Notes: a model not told the origin generated them from the sequence alone. Positions 1 through 12,202 are shown, counted from the first letter of the stretch. The stretch is 64,000 bases of DNA from Aegilops tauschii subsp. strangulata (GCF_002575655.3 NC_053041.3:117520318-117584317); one strand, 5' to 3'. Numbers and translations: made by a program.

Positions 1-108
1 TTGGGTTTGTTTAGAGAGAAAGGTGATCTGGCCCGGGGAGTCACGGCATTAAGGCTGGGCCCAAAAAGTCAGTCTGGTTTGCATGGACCCGTTGCTGGCC
101 TCTCGGCC

Positions 109-116
109 TATAAATA
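109..116 (+). promoter_or_regulatory. TATA box of the Gly/Tyr-rich protein gene
   Basis: TATAAATA in a GC-richer context. A transcription start about 30 bp downstream would give a leader with a CT-rich stretch (160-190) and a likely leader intron before the start codon at 589. It is the only well-placed TATA box upstream of this gene. Confidence 0.6.
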
Positions 117-204
117 GCTGGGCAGTCCGTCTTCCATGGCACAATATAGCTTCTTCTTCCCTGAAGAAAGAAAGAAGCTCTCCTCTCTCCATCGGTACAA
201 CAAG

Positions 205-582
205 GTACTACAGGCTTATTTCGATCTTCATTCGCTCGTTCCATGGCTTTATTTATTTTTCTGTTTCCATCTTATTAGATATACTTGATGCATGCATGCA
301 TGCATGGTGACAGTTGTTTAAGTAAATTGAAAATAAGGATTACTATTATTGTATTTTATTGTAATATTGTGCATGGGAAATCAGTTTATATATTTGCATG
401 CATACACATACGTATTTAAATATTTGTTGTTCTACGTATAAGCGGCGTCAACCATTCCACACGTTGATTAGTGATCATGTTGCTTGATTCTACTGCATGT
501 AGTTGTGCGCGGATCGAGCAGCAGTAGTACACACACAAACTATATTAAAAAATTGTATTGCCTCCATCTAATTTGGCCACAG
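205..582 (+). other. Predicted 5'-UTR intron
   Basis: Donor AAG|GTACTA at 204/205 and acceptor GGCCACAG at 582. The interval is AT-rich (about 378 bp) and lies between the TATA-proximal leader and the start codon. Splicing would remove an upstream ATG at 484 that is in frame with the main protein, which favours 589 as the true start. A transcript is needed to confirm it. Confidence 0.45.
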
Positions 583-588
583 ATCGAG

Positions 589-1587
589 ATGATGCCTGCA
601 ATGGGAAAGGATATACACTTCGGATCATCAATTGGTGGCGCTGGTGGCACGAACACCGCTAATGGTGGTAATGGTGGCAATATTGGTGCTCCTGCCCCGC
701 GGGCCGACTCTTGCGCCAAGCCGCAGCAGGAGCTACCATCGCTGACACATCAGTATGCGGAACAATACGTGTATGCATACCCAGCACCACCGGCATACGG
801 CGGCCCTCCAAAGCCCCCGCCGGCGTATCGCTATGGCTATGGGTATGGTGGAGGCGGTTCTGGTGGGTACGGCTACGGCTACAGCTGCCCCGAGCCCGAT
901 GGTATTTGGGATGAACCTGCTGGGGCATACGGCGGCGGCAGATACCACCCACCACAGCCGCCGTATTATCATGGCGGCGGTCGTGGTGGGTACCCTTCTC
1001 CTCAGTTTGGTCGGGGAGCTGGTGCTGGTGGCTACTATAGCGACCACGCCGGCGGCGGCGGCGGTGGCGGCTGTGGCTATCCTCCGGCTGCAGGTACGAT
1101 CGATATTTATGATGCATGTACGTAGCAGCTCGACACACACTACTCATACCACTCACTCGGTTGTTATGCTGATTGATGGATCGATTCAGGAGGAGGCGGC
1201 GGCGGCGGTCATGGGGTCAGCAACGCCTACGGAGGGCCGCCGCAGCAGAAGCCGCACGTGAGTGCGGGGTGGCTAGCCGCCGGAGCTGCTACCGCCTATG
1301 GAGCGTACCAGCACCACATGCGCAAACACCACGGAGGAGGAGGACATGGGTACAGGCATGGGCAGGGAGGAGGATACGATGACGGCTGTAGTTGTGGCGG
1401 CGATGGTTACGGTTATGGCTGCCGTGGCTGTGCCCCCCATATGCATATGCGAGGCGAGTTCGAGCACCAAGAGAGCACCAATATCAAGTACTCTGCTCAT
1501 CACGACGGCAAGTGCAATGACGCCGCCAGCGGCCCGCCCGTTACAGTGTTGGACAAATGCGCCAGCCAGCCAACAAGCGGGGTTTAA
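589..1587 (+). CDS. Gly/Tyr/Pro-rich protein, two exons (589-1093, 1190-1587), 300 aa
   Basis: Two exons join exactly in frame: donor GCTGCAG|GTACG at 1093/1094 and acceptor GATTCAG at 1189, a 96-bp intron splitting a Gly codon. The product starts MMPAMGKD. It has a Gly/Asn-rich N-terminus (about 1-45), a Tyr-Pro-rich part (46-85) and long Gly-Tyr-Gly runs to about residue 190. A more ordered Ala-rich segment (WLAAGAATAYGAY, about 195-208) is followed by His/Gly repeats, a Cys cluster (about 232-252) and a polar tail ending at TAA 1585. There is no signal peptide or obvious membrane helix. The layout recalls plant glycine-rich proteins with XYPPX-like or GRP-A3-like composition, but I cannot assign a function. 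An AATAAA follows at 1732. Intact splicing and stop make this the best host gene candidate in the window. Composition bias leaves some doubt. Confidence 0.65.
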
Positions 1588-1731
1588 TATGGACGGATTC
1601 CAAGCTCATCACTGTATGGTATGTACACTACTCGATGAGCCTCGATCATCAGACCAGATGGATGCCTTATATTGAATAACTCATCCTTCCTTCACGTCCT
1701 AAACATTACAGATACGTATCTTGTGTTAGGG

Positions 1732-1737
1732 AATAAA
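1732..1737 (+). terminator. Poly(A) signal of the Gly/Tyr-rich protein gene
   Basis: AATAAA lies 145 bp after the stop codon, in a T-rich context. It is a canonical near-upstream element. Confidence 0.45.
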
Positions 1738-1880
1738 ACTTTTATGTAATGTAAGCCAGGAGGCTGCCAAACGGCGCCCTAGCAGTTTGTGTACGAGCGC
1801 TACTGTGGCCGAGCGAGCCATCACATGGTTTGTCATGCTAATAAGCACAGGGAACTGAATGACGACCTTATATTGATTGA

Positions 1881-1912
1881 TGTGTGTGTGCGCGCGTGCG
1901 CGCGTGAGTGTG
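1881..1912. repeat. Alternating purine-pyrimidine (TG/CG) microsatellite
   Basis: A 32-bp run of TG and CG dinucleotides, potentially Z-DNA forming and likely polymorphic. Confidence 0.8.
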
Positions 1913-2223
1913 CCTAGTGTGTTGATTCTGTATATGTATCTATGTGTACTGAATAATTGTCTCAAGATATTCCTTATTTCTGTTTGGGAAATCAATCCAA
2001 AGGCACCTTCTCGGGAAGGAATCTCCTCTGCCGTCCATTTGCTTTAGTGATTCGTGCGCTGGGGCCCATAGTTTGTGTTGTTTATTGCGATGCGTGCTCA
2101 GTTTTACCTCGGAAAATCAAAATCCAAAGCCACCTTTGCGAGAAGGCATCTCATTTCTCGTTCATTTGCTTTCTGTATGGCATTGATGCTGCGCTCCTGA
2201 GTGCTAACTGACATGCCATTACT

Positions 2224-2542
2224 CACTACCACCACAAAAAAGGTCTTTAGAGACGGTTATTTTTCCACATTAAAGATGGCGACTAGACTCGTCACTAAAT
2301 TCACCCGCACAAAAAAACGACTCGTTACTAAATTAACGTTACTAATGCTAGGCCACTAGTGATGGATTTCAGGCTCGTCCCTAAAGCAATGGTGATGGAG
2401 CATAAAAAACCCGTCACTAATTCCAATATGACGGGGAATCAAAAGCCCGTCACTGATATGTTTGTGATCGGAAACCAAAAGTCCATTGCTATTGCCTATG
2501 TTACGGATCTGGTTGTGACAGTTTTTTTAACCCGTCCCTAGT
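2224..2542 (+). mobile_element. CACTA-type transposon end fragment
   Basis: Starts CACTACCACCAC followed by an A-run and GGTCTTTAGAGACGG, then repeats GACGGG/CCCGTCACTAA motifs in both orientations, as in CACTA subterminal regions. No opposite terminus is seen. It runs straight into the 456-bp tandem repeat. Confidence 0.5.
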
Positions 2543-3910
2543 GTTAGCAGAGACGTATTTCTTAAAACCCCTCACAGATACACGTTTGAAAAATATATAA
2601 ATGTGCAATCCAAATGCCAGCCACAAATTCAAATTACATGCTTTCATTAAAAGTCTAAGTCATAATGTTACAATGTAGCACGAAAGGGGCCATTTTACCA
2701 ACGTAAACAAGTTAACACGTAACCAACGAGATGAAAAACTAGCAGGGATATAATATACATAAAGATGGTTTTACACAAGTATTATTAAGGAGCGTATAAG
2801 AGTCTTTACATACAATTATCATAGAGATAATCTAAAATATAATTTCATACATGGAAGAGGCTATGAAGCATAGAGGAGGGTGTGGACAATGTGCCACACC
2901 CAGCTAGGGAGGCAGAGGAGTCGATGACAAGCTTTGTCACCTTCCATATCCACTAGTAGAAAAAGGGGCTTTTGTCCCGGTTGGTAAGGCCCTTTAGTGT
3001 TAGCAGAGACGTATTTCTTAAAACCCCTCACAGATACACGTTTGAAAAATATATAAATGTGCAATCCAAATGCCAGCCACAAATTCAAATTACATGCTTT
3101 CATTAAAAGTCTAAATCATAATGTTACAATGTAGCACGAAAGGGGCCATTTTACCAACGTAAACAAGTTAACACGTAACCAACGAGATGAAAAACTAGCA
3201 GGGATATAATATACATAAAGATGGTTTTACACAAGTATTATTAAGGAGCGTATAAGAGTCTTTACATACAATTATCATAGAGATAATCTAAAATATAATT
3301 TCATACATGGAAGAGGCTATGAAGCATAGAGGAGGGTGTGGACAATGTGCCACACCCAGCTAGGGAGGCAGAGGAGTCGATGACAAGCTTTGTCACCTTC
3401 CATATCCACTAGTAGAAAAAGGGGCTTTTGTCCCGGTTGGTAAGGCCCTTTAGTGTTAGCAGAGACGTATTTCTTAAAACCCCTCACAGATACACGTTTG
3501 AAAAATATATAAATGTGCAATCCAAATGCCAGCCACAAATTCAAATTACATGCTTTCATTAAAAGTCTAAATCATAATGTTACAATGTAGCACGAAAGGG
3601 GCCATTTTACCAACGTAAACAAGTTAACACGTAACCAACGAGATGAAAAACTAGCAGGGATATAATATACATAAAGATGGTTTTACACAAGTATTATTAA
3701 GGAGCGTATAAGAGTCTTTACATACAATTATCATAGAGATAATCTAAAATATAATTTCATACATGGAAGAGGCTATGAAGCATAGAGGAGGGTGTGGACA
3801 ATGTGCCACACCCAGCTAGGGAGGCAGAGGAGTCGATGACAAGCTTTGTCACCTTCCATATCCACTAGTAGAAAAAGGGGCTTTTGTCCCGGTTGGTAAG
3901 GCCCTTTAGT
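2543..3910. repeat. 456-bp unit in three direct tandem copies
   Basis: Copies at 2543-2998, 2999-3454 and 3455-3910. By eye they differ at a single base (G/A in TCTAAGTCATAA versus TCTAAATCATAA). Each unit ends 48 bp inside a CACTA terminus (CACTAGTAGAAAAA at 2951, 3407 and 3863). TAGT occurs at each junction and at the left edge (2539-2542), suggesting microhomology. The 80-residue minus-strand reading frame inside each copy is a by-product of the repeat. Confidence 0.9.
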
Positions 3911-4410
3911 CCCGGTTTTTGAACCGGGACTAAAGGGTCGTTACTAATACCTCTCCCCTTTAGTCCCGGTTCTTACACGAACCGGGACTAAAGGCCGCAG
4001 CCACGTGGAGCTCCACCTTTAGTCCCGGTTGGTAACACCAACCGGGACTAAAGGAAATTTAATGATTTTTTTTTTGAAAAAAAATTTGAATTTTTTTTAT
4101 GTTCAAATTTCTGAATTATTTTAACCTCTAATCTCTAATCATCACCCCTCAATTTATCCTCTAATCTCTAATCACTCCTCATCATTTCAAATCATCTAAC
4201 TTCCCGAACGGTCACCCATCCTCCCACTCCCGCAGCCTGAGCACGCTTAACTTCCAGGTTCTATTCTCCCTCGTTTCCAAGTCTGCACTTGTTGTTTTCC
4301 TGACAATAGTAAGATGTCAATCCTATTAACCCTCAGGAATTTTGCTTGAGCATGAAGACACATTTCACTGTTTGAGTTTGAAACTATTGTTTTAAAAAAC
4401 AAAAATTATT

Positions 4411-4852
4411 TAGTAACACTAATATTTCTTGAATAATTAGTTTGACCAGATTTGACCAAAATTCAAAATAACTGAAATAATTAATTAGTAACACTAATAT
4501 TCTAGAATAATTAGTTTGACCATTGTTTGACCACATTTTGACCACAGTTTGACCAGATTTGAACCAAATTCAAAATAACTGAAATAATTATTTAGTAACA
4601 CTAATATTCTAGAATAATTAGTTTGACCACAGTTTGACCGCAGTTTGACCAGATTTGACCAAAATTCAAAATAACTGAAATAATTATTTAGTAACACTAA
4701 TATTCTAGAATAATTAGTTTGACCATTGTTTGACCATAGTTTGACCAGATTTGACCAAAATTCAAAATAACTGAAATAATTATTTAGGAACACTAATATT
4801 CTAGAATAATTAGTTTGACCATTGTTTGACCACAGTTTGACCATAGTTTGAA
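4411..4852. repeat. Minisatellite of about 96-107 bp, five units
   Basis: Units start with TAG(T/G)AACACTAATATT at 4411, 4486, 4593, 4689 and 4785. Each carries several TTTGACC motifs and an AATTCAAAATAACTGAAATAA block. TTGACC matches the W-box core bound by WRKY factors. The 116-residue minus-strand frame here is a repeat artefact. Confidence 0.8.
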
Positions 4853-5235
4853 ATTTTTTTGATTTTTTCCACTCTAGATCTTAAAAGCCCCGTAACTTTT
4901 TTTCTGTTAGGTTTTTGAGGATTTTGAAAATGTTTAATGGGGTTCCCATTTTACAATGGATGTAACTTTTCGAGTAGATGATTTTTAACGGATGTAACTT
5001 TTCGAGTAGATGATTTTTCATATAAAAAACTTTTTCATCCGAGTTCGTATGCAAAAGTTATGCCCATTTTACAAATTCCAGAGATATTTTGAAAATAAAG
5101 TCGAAATTCATATTTGTTAATTTTCCCAACAACTAGACCACATATCACATGGGAAACTTATTTTTTTTTGACATTTCCATCATTTTCTTTTGTTTTGTCT
5201 AAAACTGAAAAGGCGGTCCAGGGGGGGTAGAGTTT

Positions 5236-5520
5236 GAAAATGGGACCTTTAGTACCGGTTCGTGCCATGAACCGGTACTAATGCCTCAAAACCCATTAGT
5301 ACCGGTTGGTGGCACCAACCGGGACTAAAGGTCTAACCTTTAGTCCCGGTTGGTGCCACCAACCGGGACTAATGGGCATCGCACCCTTTAGTCCCGGTTC
5401 GTGGCACCAACCGGGACTAAAGGGCCCAGGTGAACCGGGACTAATGCCTTAGACGCACGAACCGGGACGAATGCTCACATTAGTCCCGGTTCGTGACTGA
5501 ACCGGGACTAATGTGAATAC
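5236..5520. repeat. TTTAGTCCCGGTT/AACCGGGACTAA inverted-repeat array
   Basis: At least four consecutive stem-loops with arms such as CCGGTTGGTGGCACC/CCAACCGGGACTAA, the subterminal array of the truncated CACTA. One stem uses TTAGTACCGGTT, a variant of the family sequence. Confidence 0.75.
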
Positions 5521-5670
5521 TGCCCTGTGACCAAAGCCCTGTTGTAAAAGACCCAGATCCCCTCGCTTCTTCGATCGTGTACTTCACTGACGGAGCCTGT
5601 TTCTTCCCCCTCCATTCCCCCTGAACGAGGATGGAGGCGCGATGTGGCGGGCCGAGGGAGATTCAGCCAC

Positions 5671-6780
5671 CACTCTACCAAAAAATTTATGATTTTTTTT
5701 TTGGAAAAATCTAACGAGGTATCAAATTATTCATTGACTAGCAAAGTGCACATGGGTTGGTACGTGCTTAAACTAAAAATAAACTATAGACAACTTTTTA
5801 CACAACAAAAGATCATATTTATATTACATAATAGTTTTGCAGCAATTCTTTCATAGGAAATTCTTCAAATCCATTTAGGACACACAGATAGTAGCACAGG
5901 CATGTAGTAATTTTGTTTATTCCCTAACATTCATTTTTAGTTAAGTTTTCCAACAAAACAGCAGCGGACGACGTATCATGTTTCCGGCCTTCCTTTTCTT
6001 TGTTTTTGTTGTTTCCGACTGGTCGTGTGGCACGCACATCTTCAAGTGCAATATAGTTTAAATTACATACTAACGGTTAATCTTACCTCCTTATCCACCA
6101 ATATAAATTGTAAATACAATTCCTCATTACACACATTCCCTTTTTCCTTAAGACTTTGGCAGTTAACGGCAAACAAGATTTCGCTATTAACCTAGGCAAT
6201 TGTCTATAACTGGAGGCTTAACTAAATCAATACGATCGATATAAATCATATAGATGATACAACACAGCAAAGTTAACTTCGGAGTAAATTTCATAGTTTG
6301 TAAATCACACAAAATAGTCGGACCTAAGAAAAATAAATACAACTCCATTAAGATGAAACCATAACTTGGAGTAGGAAAATCGACGTCTTACTTAAGCATC
6401 CAGCTGTTTAATCTAGAAACCGTATAGATGATACACCACAACCACTTTGGAGTAAATTCCATAGTTTGTAAATCAGACTGAATAGCCGGACATAAGAAAA
6501 ATAAATACAATTCCATTCATATAAAACCATAACTTGGAGTATGAAAATCAACATCTTCCTTAAGCATGCAGCTACTTGATCTAAAAACCATTTAGATGAT
6601 ACACAAAAACAAACTTAACTCTTGATGTAAAGATAGACACTAGGTACAAGTTTTTTTATGTTTAGTTGGCAACATTTTAAATTATTTAGTTAGCATAAGC
6701 ATTGGCTACAAAATATTAATGTAGTAGCTAATTCAACCTCAAAAAATTACACTCCCCATGACCATGAATAACAACCCTCT
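5671..6780. other. AT-rich intergenic DNA with a degenerate tandem repeat
   Basis: No gene seen. A unit of about 170 bp (TAGATGATACA, then GGAGTAAATTTCATAGTTTGTAAATCA, then CATAACTTGGAGTA) occurs at about 6251, 6424 and partly at 6592, clearly diverged. Confidence 0.55.
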
Positions 6781-6784
6781 TGAT

Positions 6785-7890
6785 GTAATTCATATGTGAT
6801 ATTCATGCATCCTCCCACAAAGAGGAAGGGAGATATATGATTATCATAATTTTGTTCAAATGAATGCAATAAAACAGTCATAATGTCTAGCAAGGGGATA
6901 TTTGACCCTAAGCTACACAATTTTGTAATTGATTCTCACTATTTTGACCCTAAAGCTTTGCTTGCTCTAGAAAAAAACTATTAAGGGACGGAAGTATGAT
7001 AAACTGAGCTGTATTAATTGCAGACTATCACCAATGGTGGAGCCACATGCTCAGGCAACGCACACAAGGCCTTCAATAGTTTTACTACACGAGGGTTTCA
7101 TAATCAGTTTCTACGGGCATTTGCGTGCCGAGGTTGTAGCTGTGGAATCTTGTCCAATCTATACGAACGTGATGGTTGTATCGCTGGGGCTCCATCTTGT
7201 AGGCTGGCACATTGCTAATTAAGAGGATTGTTGTGGGCTATACCTCATCAAACCTAATGAACAAAATCTGCTCAACAACTCTACTGCCCGTTGTAGCATG
7301 ACCACACTTTCTAATACTTCCCAATCCTTGCATCTTTTGTGCACACAATTGTACATAGGTTATCATGTCTGGCATGCATCACTAAACAAACTTTGAGCTG
7401 ACTTGGACATCAACACTACTAAGATATTTTATACCTAATAAATCATTTTTTGATGCTTATCTCTCTAGTATCTCCTAACATTTGGCCACACTCCTCGGCT
7501 TATTTGAAGACGGGTGCCCCTCTTGGTTCCAGTTATAAAGTGTAACTTTAATGCCATTTACGACATAGGAAAAAGTTGCGTCAATAGATTTTAGACCATT
7601 ATGTCTAAGAAGATAAATATATTTATTTCACCAGCTTTTCTAACATCACAAATTTTGCAATAACAATCGCAGACCTTTGGTCTGAGCAATTTTGCATGTT
7701 AACCTCGGTCATTATTTATACTACTTGGACCAAGAAACATGTGATGAAATCTTTAGTAAAATGAGTTTTTGCTCTTCGAAACCTTTTCAATTTTGGAAAC
7801 ATCTAAATACACAAACAAACATACTAGTTAATAAATGATCTTCATGGTTCAGCTTTCTACATTCATTTTCTCCTTGATGTTCACGGTGAA
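6785..7890. repeat. Distal part of the sucrose synthase 3' flank (copy 1a)
   Basis: Colinear with about 26885-27750, including CCTCCCAATCCTTGCATCTT with its neighbourhood and TGATTATCATAATTTTGTTCA. The homology resumes at about 11080 after an insertion. No conserved reading frame is evident, so it looks like duplicated noncoding flank. Confidence 0.65.
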
Positions 7891-9084
7891 CACAGCAACA
7901 TAAGAAGATAAGGGGGTGCCTGATTAACCTAGTAGGCTAGCGTTTCAAACATTCATACTCTGTCACTCCACGACCGCCAAAGGCCCTAAGCGCACACCCC
8001 ACCCAAGGGACACGACGATGTCACACCAAGAGGCTGCGGAAGCGCCTATTTGGTCCGGCTATATCTCGCTTGTAGCGAGACAGTAGGAACTCTCGGTCAA
8101 AGCGTATACAATACCGGACCGGCCCATTAGCTTCTAGCTTAAATGAAATACGAGTACAAAAAGCAAACGTGCGAGGATTCGATTAGTAATATTTTCACTA
8201 TTTTTATATGCACATTTAACATTTTTTATCTGGTCAACATTTTTTCTATACACATTTAACAATTTTCAAATACTTCATTAACATTTTTCAAATACCACTA
8301 CATTTTTTAAATACATGGTAAACATTTCTTCCATACGCATTTAACATTTTCACAAATGCTTGTGTAAATTTTTTAAAATACCATATTTACATTTTAATAG
8401 ATGGTAAACATTTTTCAATACACATTTGACAAAAAAAATAAATTGTTTTCACATTTTTAAAATAATAATTAAATACATGATTTCACATTTTTTCTATAAA
8501 AATTTAACATTTTATAAATACTTTTTAAACATTTTATCAAATGAATAGATTTAACTTTTATTTAAAAAGATGATTTGTATACATGATAAATATTTTCTCT
8601 GTATGAATTTACCATTTTTAAATGCTTGGTTAACATTGTATTAAATGTTTTATGTAGAGTGTTTTTCTAATGTATTTATTTAGAATATTTGAAAGTATAA
8701 ACGAAAGTATAAAACGAAAAAACTGGAAACAAAAAAACGTGAAAAAAAACCAAAACAAGGTTGTAGCCTCCCACGCCTGGGCCAGCCCATCTAGCGCCTC
8801 GCTTCAGGCGAGTCTTCCTTCGGACTCACTAGAAGCGTAGAGGAACTAATTGAGGGGTAGCCCTTGCGGGTGCCCCTCAAAAGTCTCTTTGGGTGGCCTA
8901 AGAGTGCGCCACTTGATGCCCTCTCAGCCGCCATCACTTGTTGCTTTCTGGGCGTACCCTTGGGATTTTTATTTTTATTTCTACATGTTTTCGTGTTAAA
9001 TGGCCTTTTGTTTTTTTAGTTTTCAGTTTTTTTCCTGGTCTCCCCTAGATTTTTGATCAAGTTTTTATTTTCAAACAAAATCAT

Positions 9085-9690
9085 ATTTTCGTGAAAAGCG
9101 TGTTTTTTTTCTTCCACGAGAAGCACAACTTTGCTTCTCACGGAGGCACAGCTTTTGCTTCTGCGAGAGGCGCAACTGTGCCTATCGGAAAAAAGGAAAA
9201 AACTATTTTCTTTCCTTTCGCGAGAGCCACTGATTCACTTCTCCCAAAGGCGCATGTTTGCTTCACGAGAGCCACACATGTGCCTCTCAAAAAGGAAAAC
9301 ATGTGTTTTTTCTTCTACAAGAAGCACATATTTGCTTCTATTGAGGCACAGGTTTGCTTCGCGAGATACATAGTTGTGCCTCTCGAAAAAAAGAAACACA
9401 TGTTTCTTCTTCCACCAAAGGCGCAAATTTGCTTCTCGTGCATGCACAGATATGTTTCGCGAGAGGCACGGTACGGTTCTGCCTCTCGAAAAAGAAAAAT
9501 AACGTGTTCTTTCTTTCGCGAGAGACATGGTTGTGCCTCTCAAAAAACAAAACAACATGCTTTTTTTCTTTCGCGAGAGACACATATTAGCTTCTCGTGA
9601 GAGGCACAAATTTGTTTCTCATGGAAAACATAGATTTTTTTCGTGAGAGGCATAGTTGTGCCTATCAGAAAGGAAAAAAATAGGGTGAAA
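9085..9690. repeat. Tandem GAGAGGCAC...GTGCCTCTC palindromic repeats
   Basis: About ten units of 50-90 bp built from TTTCGCGAGAG, GGCACA and GTGCCTCTCGAAAAAG motifs that fold back on themselves. Reading frames on both strands here (up to 169 codons) come from the repeat structure. Confidence 0.7.
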
Positions 9691-10129
9691 ATGGTGCTTT
9701 CGGCTCGTTTTTTTCTTTCGGTTTTCTGTTTTGTTTTCCTAAAACATAAGTTCATTGAAACCTATTAGCATGAGTTCTAGTTTCGAAGATCTAAACACAA
9801 GAAATCTAACGGTGAAAACGGTTCATGATTTCGACGCACAATTTAAGAGATAGAACATTTTGAATAAACGAATCTAAACCTAAGGGAAAAATCCCAGGTT
9901 GCGACAAGTGGAGCACATGCAGTCCGCCACTTGTCACAGCCTAGGAAGATGGGAGTGACCTTTGCAAAGCGTACCCTTAGTTAGTCATTTGGCGCAGAAG
10001 GCCCGCGCATCCCTGCTTCCCTAGCGCACAATTTTGCGGCTTCCCATGGTGTGGGTGCCCTATTTTTTCATTTCGTTTTATTTTTATTTTTTGTGTCTAT
10101 TCTTTTCTTCAACAAGTCAGAATTTTCAA

Positions 10130-10760
10130 AATGTCTCAAAATTAAACAAAAAATAGAATTTTAAAAAATGTTCAAGAAACTATAAATATTCGCAGGTACA
10201 AAACAATGTTTGTGGTCTAAAAAGAAATGTTGGCATATAAAAATATTAAGGTTTTGAAAAAAACGTTGGGGAAGTAAGAAGATTCATGAATTTGAAGACG
10301 GTTTGTTTATTCAAACCATGTTCGTGAAATTGAACAAATGTTTGAAAATTGAAAAAATGTTTAGAAAATTCAAAAAATGCTCTTGAATTACAAAAGAAGT
10401 TCCTTGATTAAAAAATGATCATATATTCGAAAAATGTTCATGAATTTCAAAAATCTTTGTCAAACAAAACTATGTTCGTGTATTTCAAAATTAATCCCCC
10501 AATTTCGAAAAATGTTCGTTGACTAAAAAAATGTCCACCAGTTCAAAAGAAATGTCCACGCGTTTCAAAAAAGATCACAATTTCAAAATAAAAATCCAAA
10601 AATTTTCACGAGTTGAAAAATGTTCGCGGAATGAAAAAATGTTTACAATTTGAAAAACTATCTGAAAACATGTTCAAAAAATGTTAACGATTTGAAAACA
10701 TGTTCGTGAATTTGAAAAATGCTCCTGATTAGAAAAATGTTCACAATTTCAATAAAGAAA
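10130..10760. repeat. AAAAATGTTCnnGAATTT short-period repeats
   Basis: More than 15 diverged units of about 20 bp, AT-rich. Their function is unknown. Confidence 0.6.
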
Positions 10761-11079
10761 AAAAGAAAAAAGAAAGAAAAAGATCATGAAAAAAAGAAAG
10801 ACGAAAATGAAAAAGAAAGGAAGGACAAAAAATGAAAAAGCAAAAATATCAAATGATGAGGACGGGGGACTCTGCCAGGTGGCAAGTGGAAGGGAACCCA
10901 AGCGGTGTGCGAGCCGGCAGTGAAGACTACGACACAGCCCTGGGGGCGACGGATGCCGGTGGGCAATATGTCGGCTTGCCACGAACACAGTGGGTAACAA
11001 AGTTATTTGATTAACTTTCTCTTCAGTGGTATCTCACCTCCCAATGCACGCAGCTCCACCGCCATCAAATTTTGTTGGC

Positions 11080-11570
11080 TATCAACGAAACTTAACCGAC
11101 TTGTGTGCTATGTCAATCCCCAAACAAGTATGCCCACTGTCCGTAACGTTTCTCCGAGTTCTTGCTATCCATAACCTTTCTCTGAATTCTCGCGCTGACA
11201 TTGACCACAATGCAAAAGGCCGTGTGGCATTTGGTCATGTCCATGCCAAGAGCAGCACTAACAATTCCAAATTGCATCTAGCAAGTGTGAATTTTCTGCG
11301 AATCATGAGGTTTCATTCATACCAAAAGGAGTGAACAGTAAACTTCGAAGGCAGACAGGTAAGAGGTAACCGAGACAGACAACGAAAGTTTGCATTGAAC
11401 TCTTAAAGATGAACAATACGGGCAGGCGTTTATTGAAGGCAACAAATGCGGCTGGCAGGAACCAGCAAGCACTGCCCAAGACCTCACAAATGTGCCGGGG
11501 ACATCAAATTAACACACCCCATGACCAGACTAAATGAAAACTACGGTAGACAGACAAATCATAACGCAGC
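11080..11570. repeat. Proximal 3' flank of the sucrose synthase pseudogene (copy 1b)
   Basis: Matches about 27750-28520 (for example ACCTCACAAATGTGCCG and GACAAATCATAAC). It lies just downstream, on the minus strand, of the pseudogene stop at 11648. It contains the empty site (11458-11475) for the MITE found in the other copy. Confidence 0.65.
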
Positions 11571-12202
11571 CAACACTTCACCCTCCCGCTGAATGCGCCT
11601 CTTCATGCCGCGCCGCACTAGTTGTTAGTCTCAAGCGGTCAGATAACTTACCAGCTGCGGTACTTCAGAGTACAAAACATCTCGAGGTAACGGCGAGTGT
11701 CATGCCTCTACAGGTTGCTCACATACTTCCAGAATGTAGATACACCGGTAAGGACCATCAGCCTCCCTGAGTACATCTTCCGGGTAATACCTGATCAGTC
11801 CAAAAATATAGGACCAGTATTTGTTCAGAGACAGATGGACTATCTAGTATGATAACCATGGTTCAGTACTCTAATGCAAATTATTACTATATCATAACAC
11901 ATATTTCTTCCACATAATCTTCGAGTACAATCACTGTCTTCCCCAATCATGCTTTTCCAATCAAGATGATAATTTTTTGGTATATTTACGAGGTAATTTA
12001 CGAATTAAATATAGTAGGTTGCAAGAATAGAGTACATACTTCCCATAAATTCTCTACAGGCCACCATCGGACAAGTTGTCCCAGCAGCTTGGATCCACCT
12101 TGCACTTCTCAAAGAAGTTGAGCCAGATATCTGCAGGCCAGATACCAAAGACAACCCCATTCACAATGATTTCAACAGAGGCACCATGGCATGTCACAAT
12201 TA

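Larger units (their letters stand above)
3863..5670 (+). mobile_element. Truncated CACTA transposon (left end only)
   Basis: The left terminus CACTAGTAGAAAAAGG is followed by TTTAGTCCCGGTT/AACCGGGACTAAAGG hairpins (3905-4055), an AT-rich middle with a minisatellite, a second hairpin array (5236-5520) and a GC-rich leader-like stretch (5540-5670). No CTACTAGTG right end or transposase follows, so the body is lost. Compare the complete element at 15755-25633, where a hairpin array also precedes a gene. Confidence 0.7.
7895..11010. mobile_element. Low-complexity insertion(s), probably class II, unclassified
   Basis: Interrupts the duplicated flank that is continuous at 26885-28520. It contains repeats of AACATTTTT with TACACATTTAA (8190-8660), the GAGAGGCAC/GTGCCTCTC block (9085-9690), a short hairpin GACAAGTGG/CCACTTGTC (9902-9944) and AAAAATGTTC repeats (10130-10760). 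I found no convincing terminal inverted repeat, target duplication or transposase. It may be more than one element. Confidence 0.4.

Noticed and set aside
659..1156. Minus-strand and alternative-frame ORFs over the Gly-rich gene
   Set aside because: Low-complexity shadows of the GGC/TAT-rich coding exon.
2861..3559. Two identical 80-codon minus-strand frames
   Set aside because: They duplicate because the 456-bp repeat duplicates. No start context, domain or third functional copy.
4494..4844. 116-codon minus-strand frame with repeated residues
   Set aside because: Encoded by the minisatellite units whose lengths happen to keep frame.
6960..7000. Possible Stowaway MITE end (GGGACGGAAGTAT)
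   Set aside because: Only one partial end, with no matching terminus or TA duplication nearby.
9091..9755. Overlapping frames on both strands (up to 169 codons)
   Set aside because: They arise from palindromic GAGAGGCAC repeats without stops. No recognisable protein.
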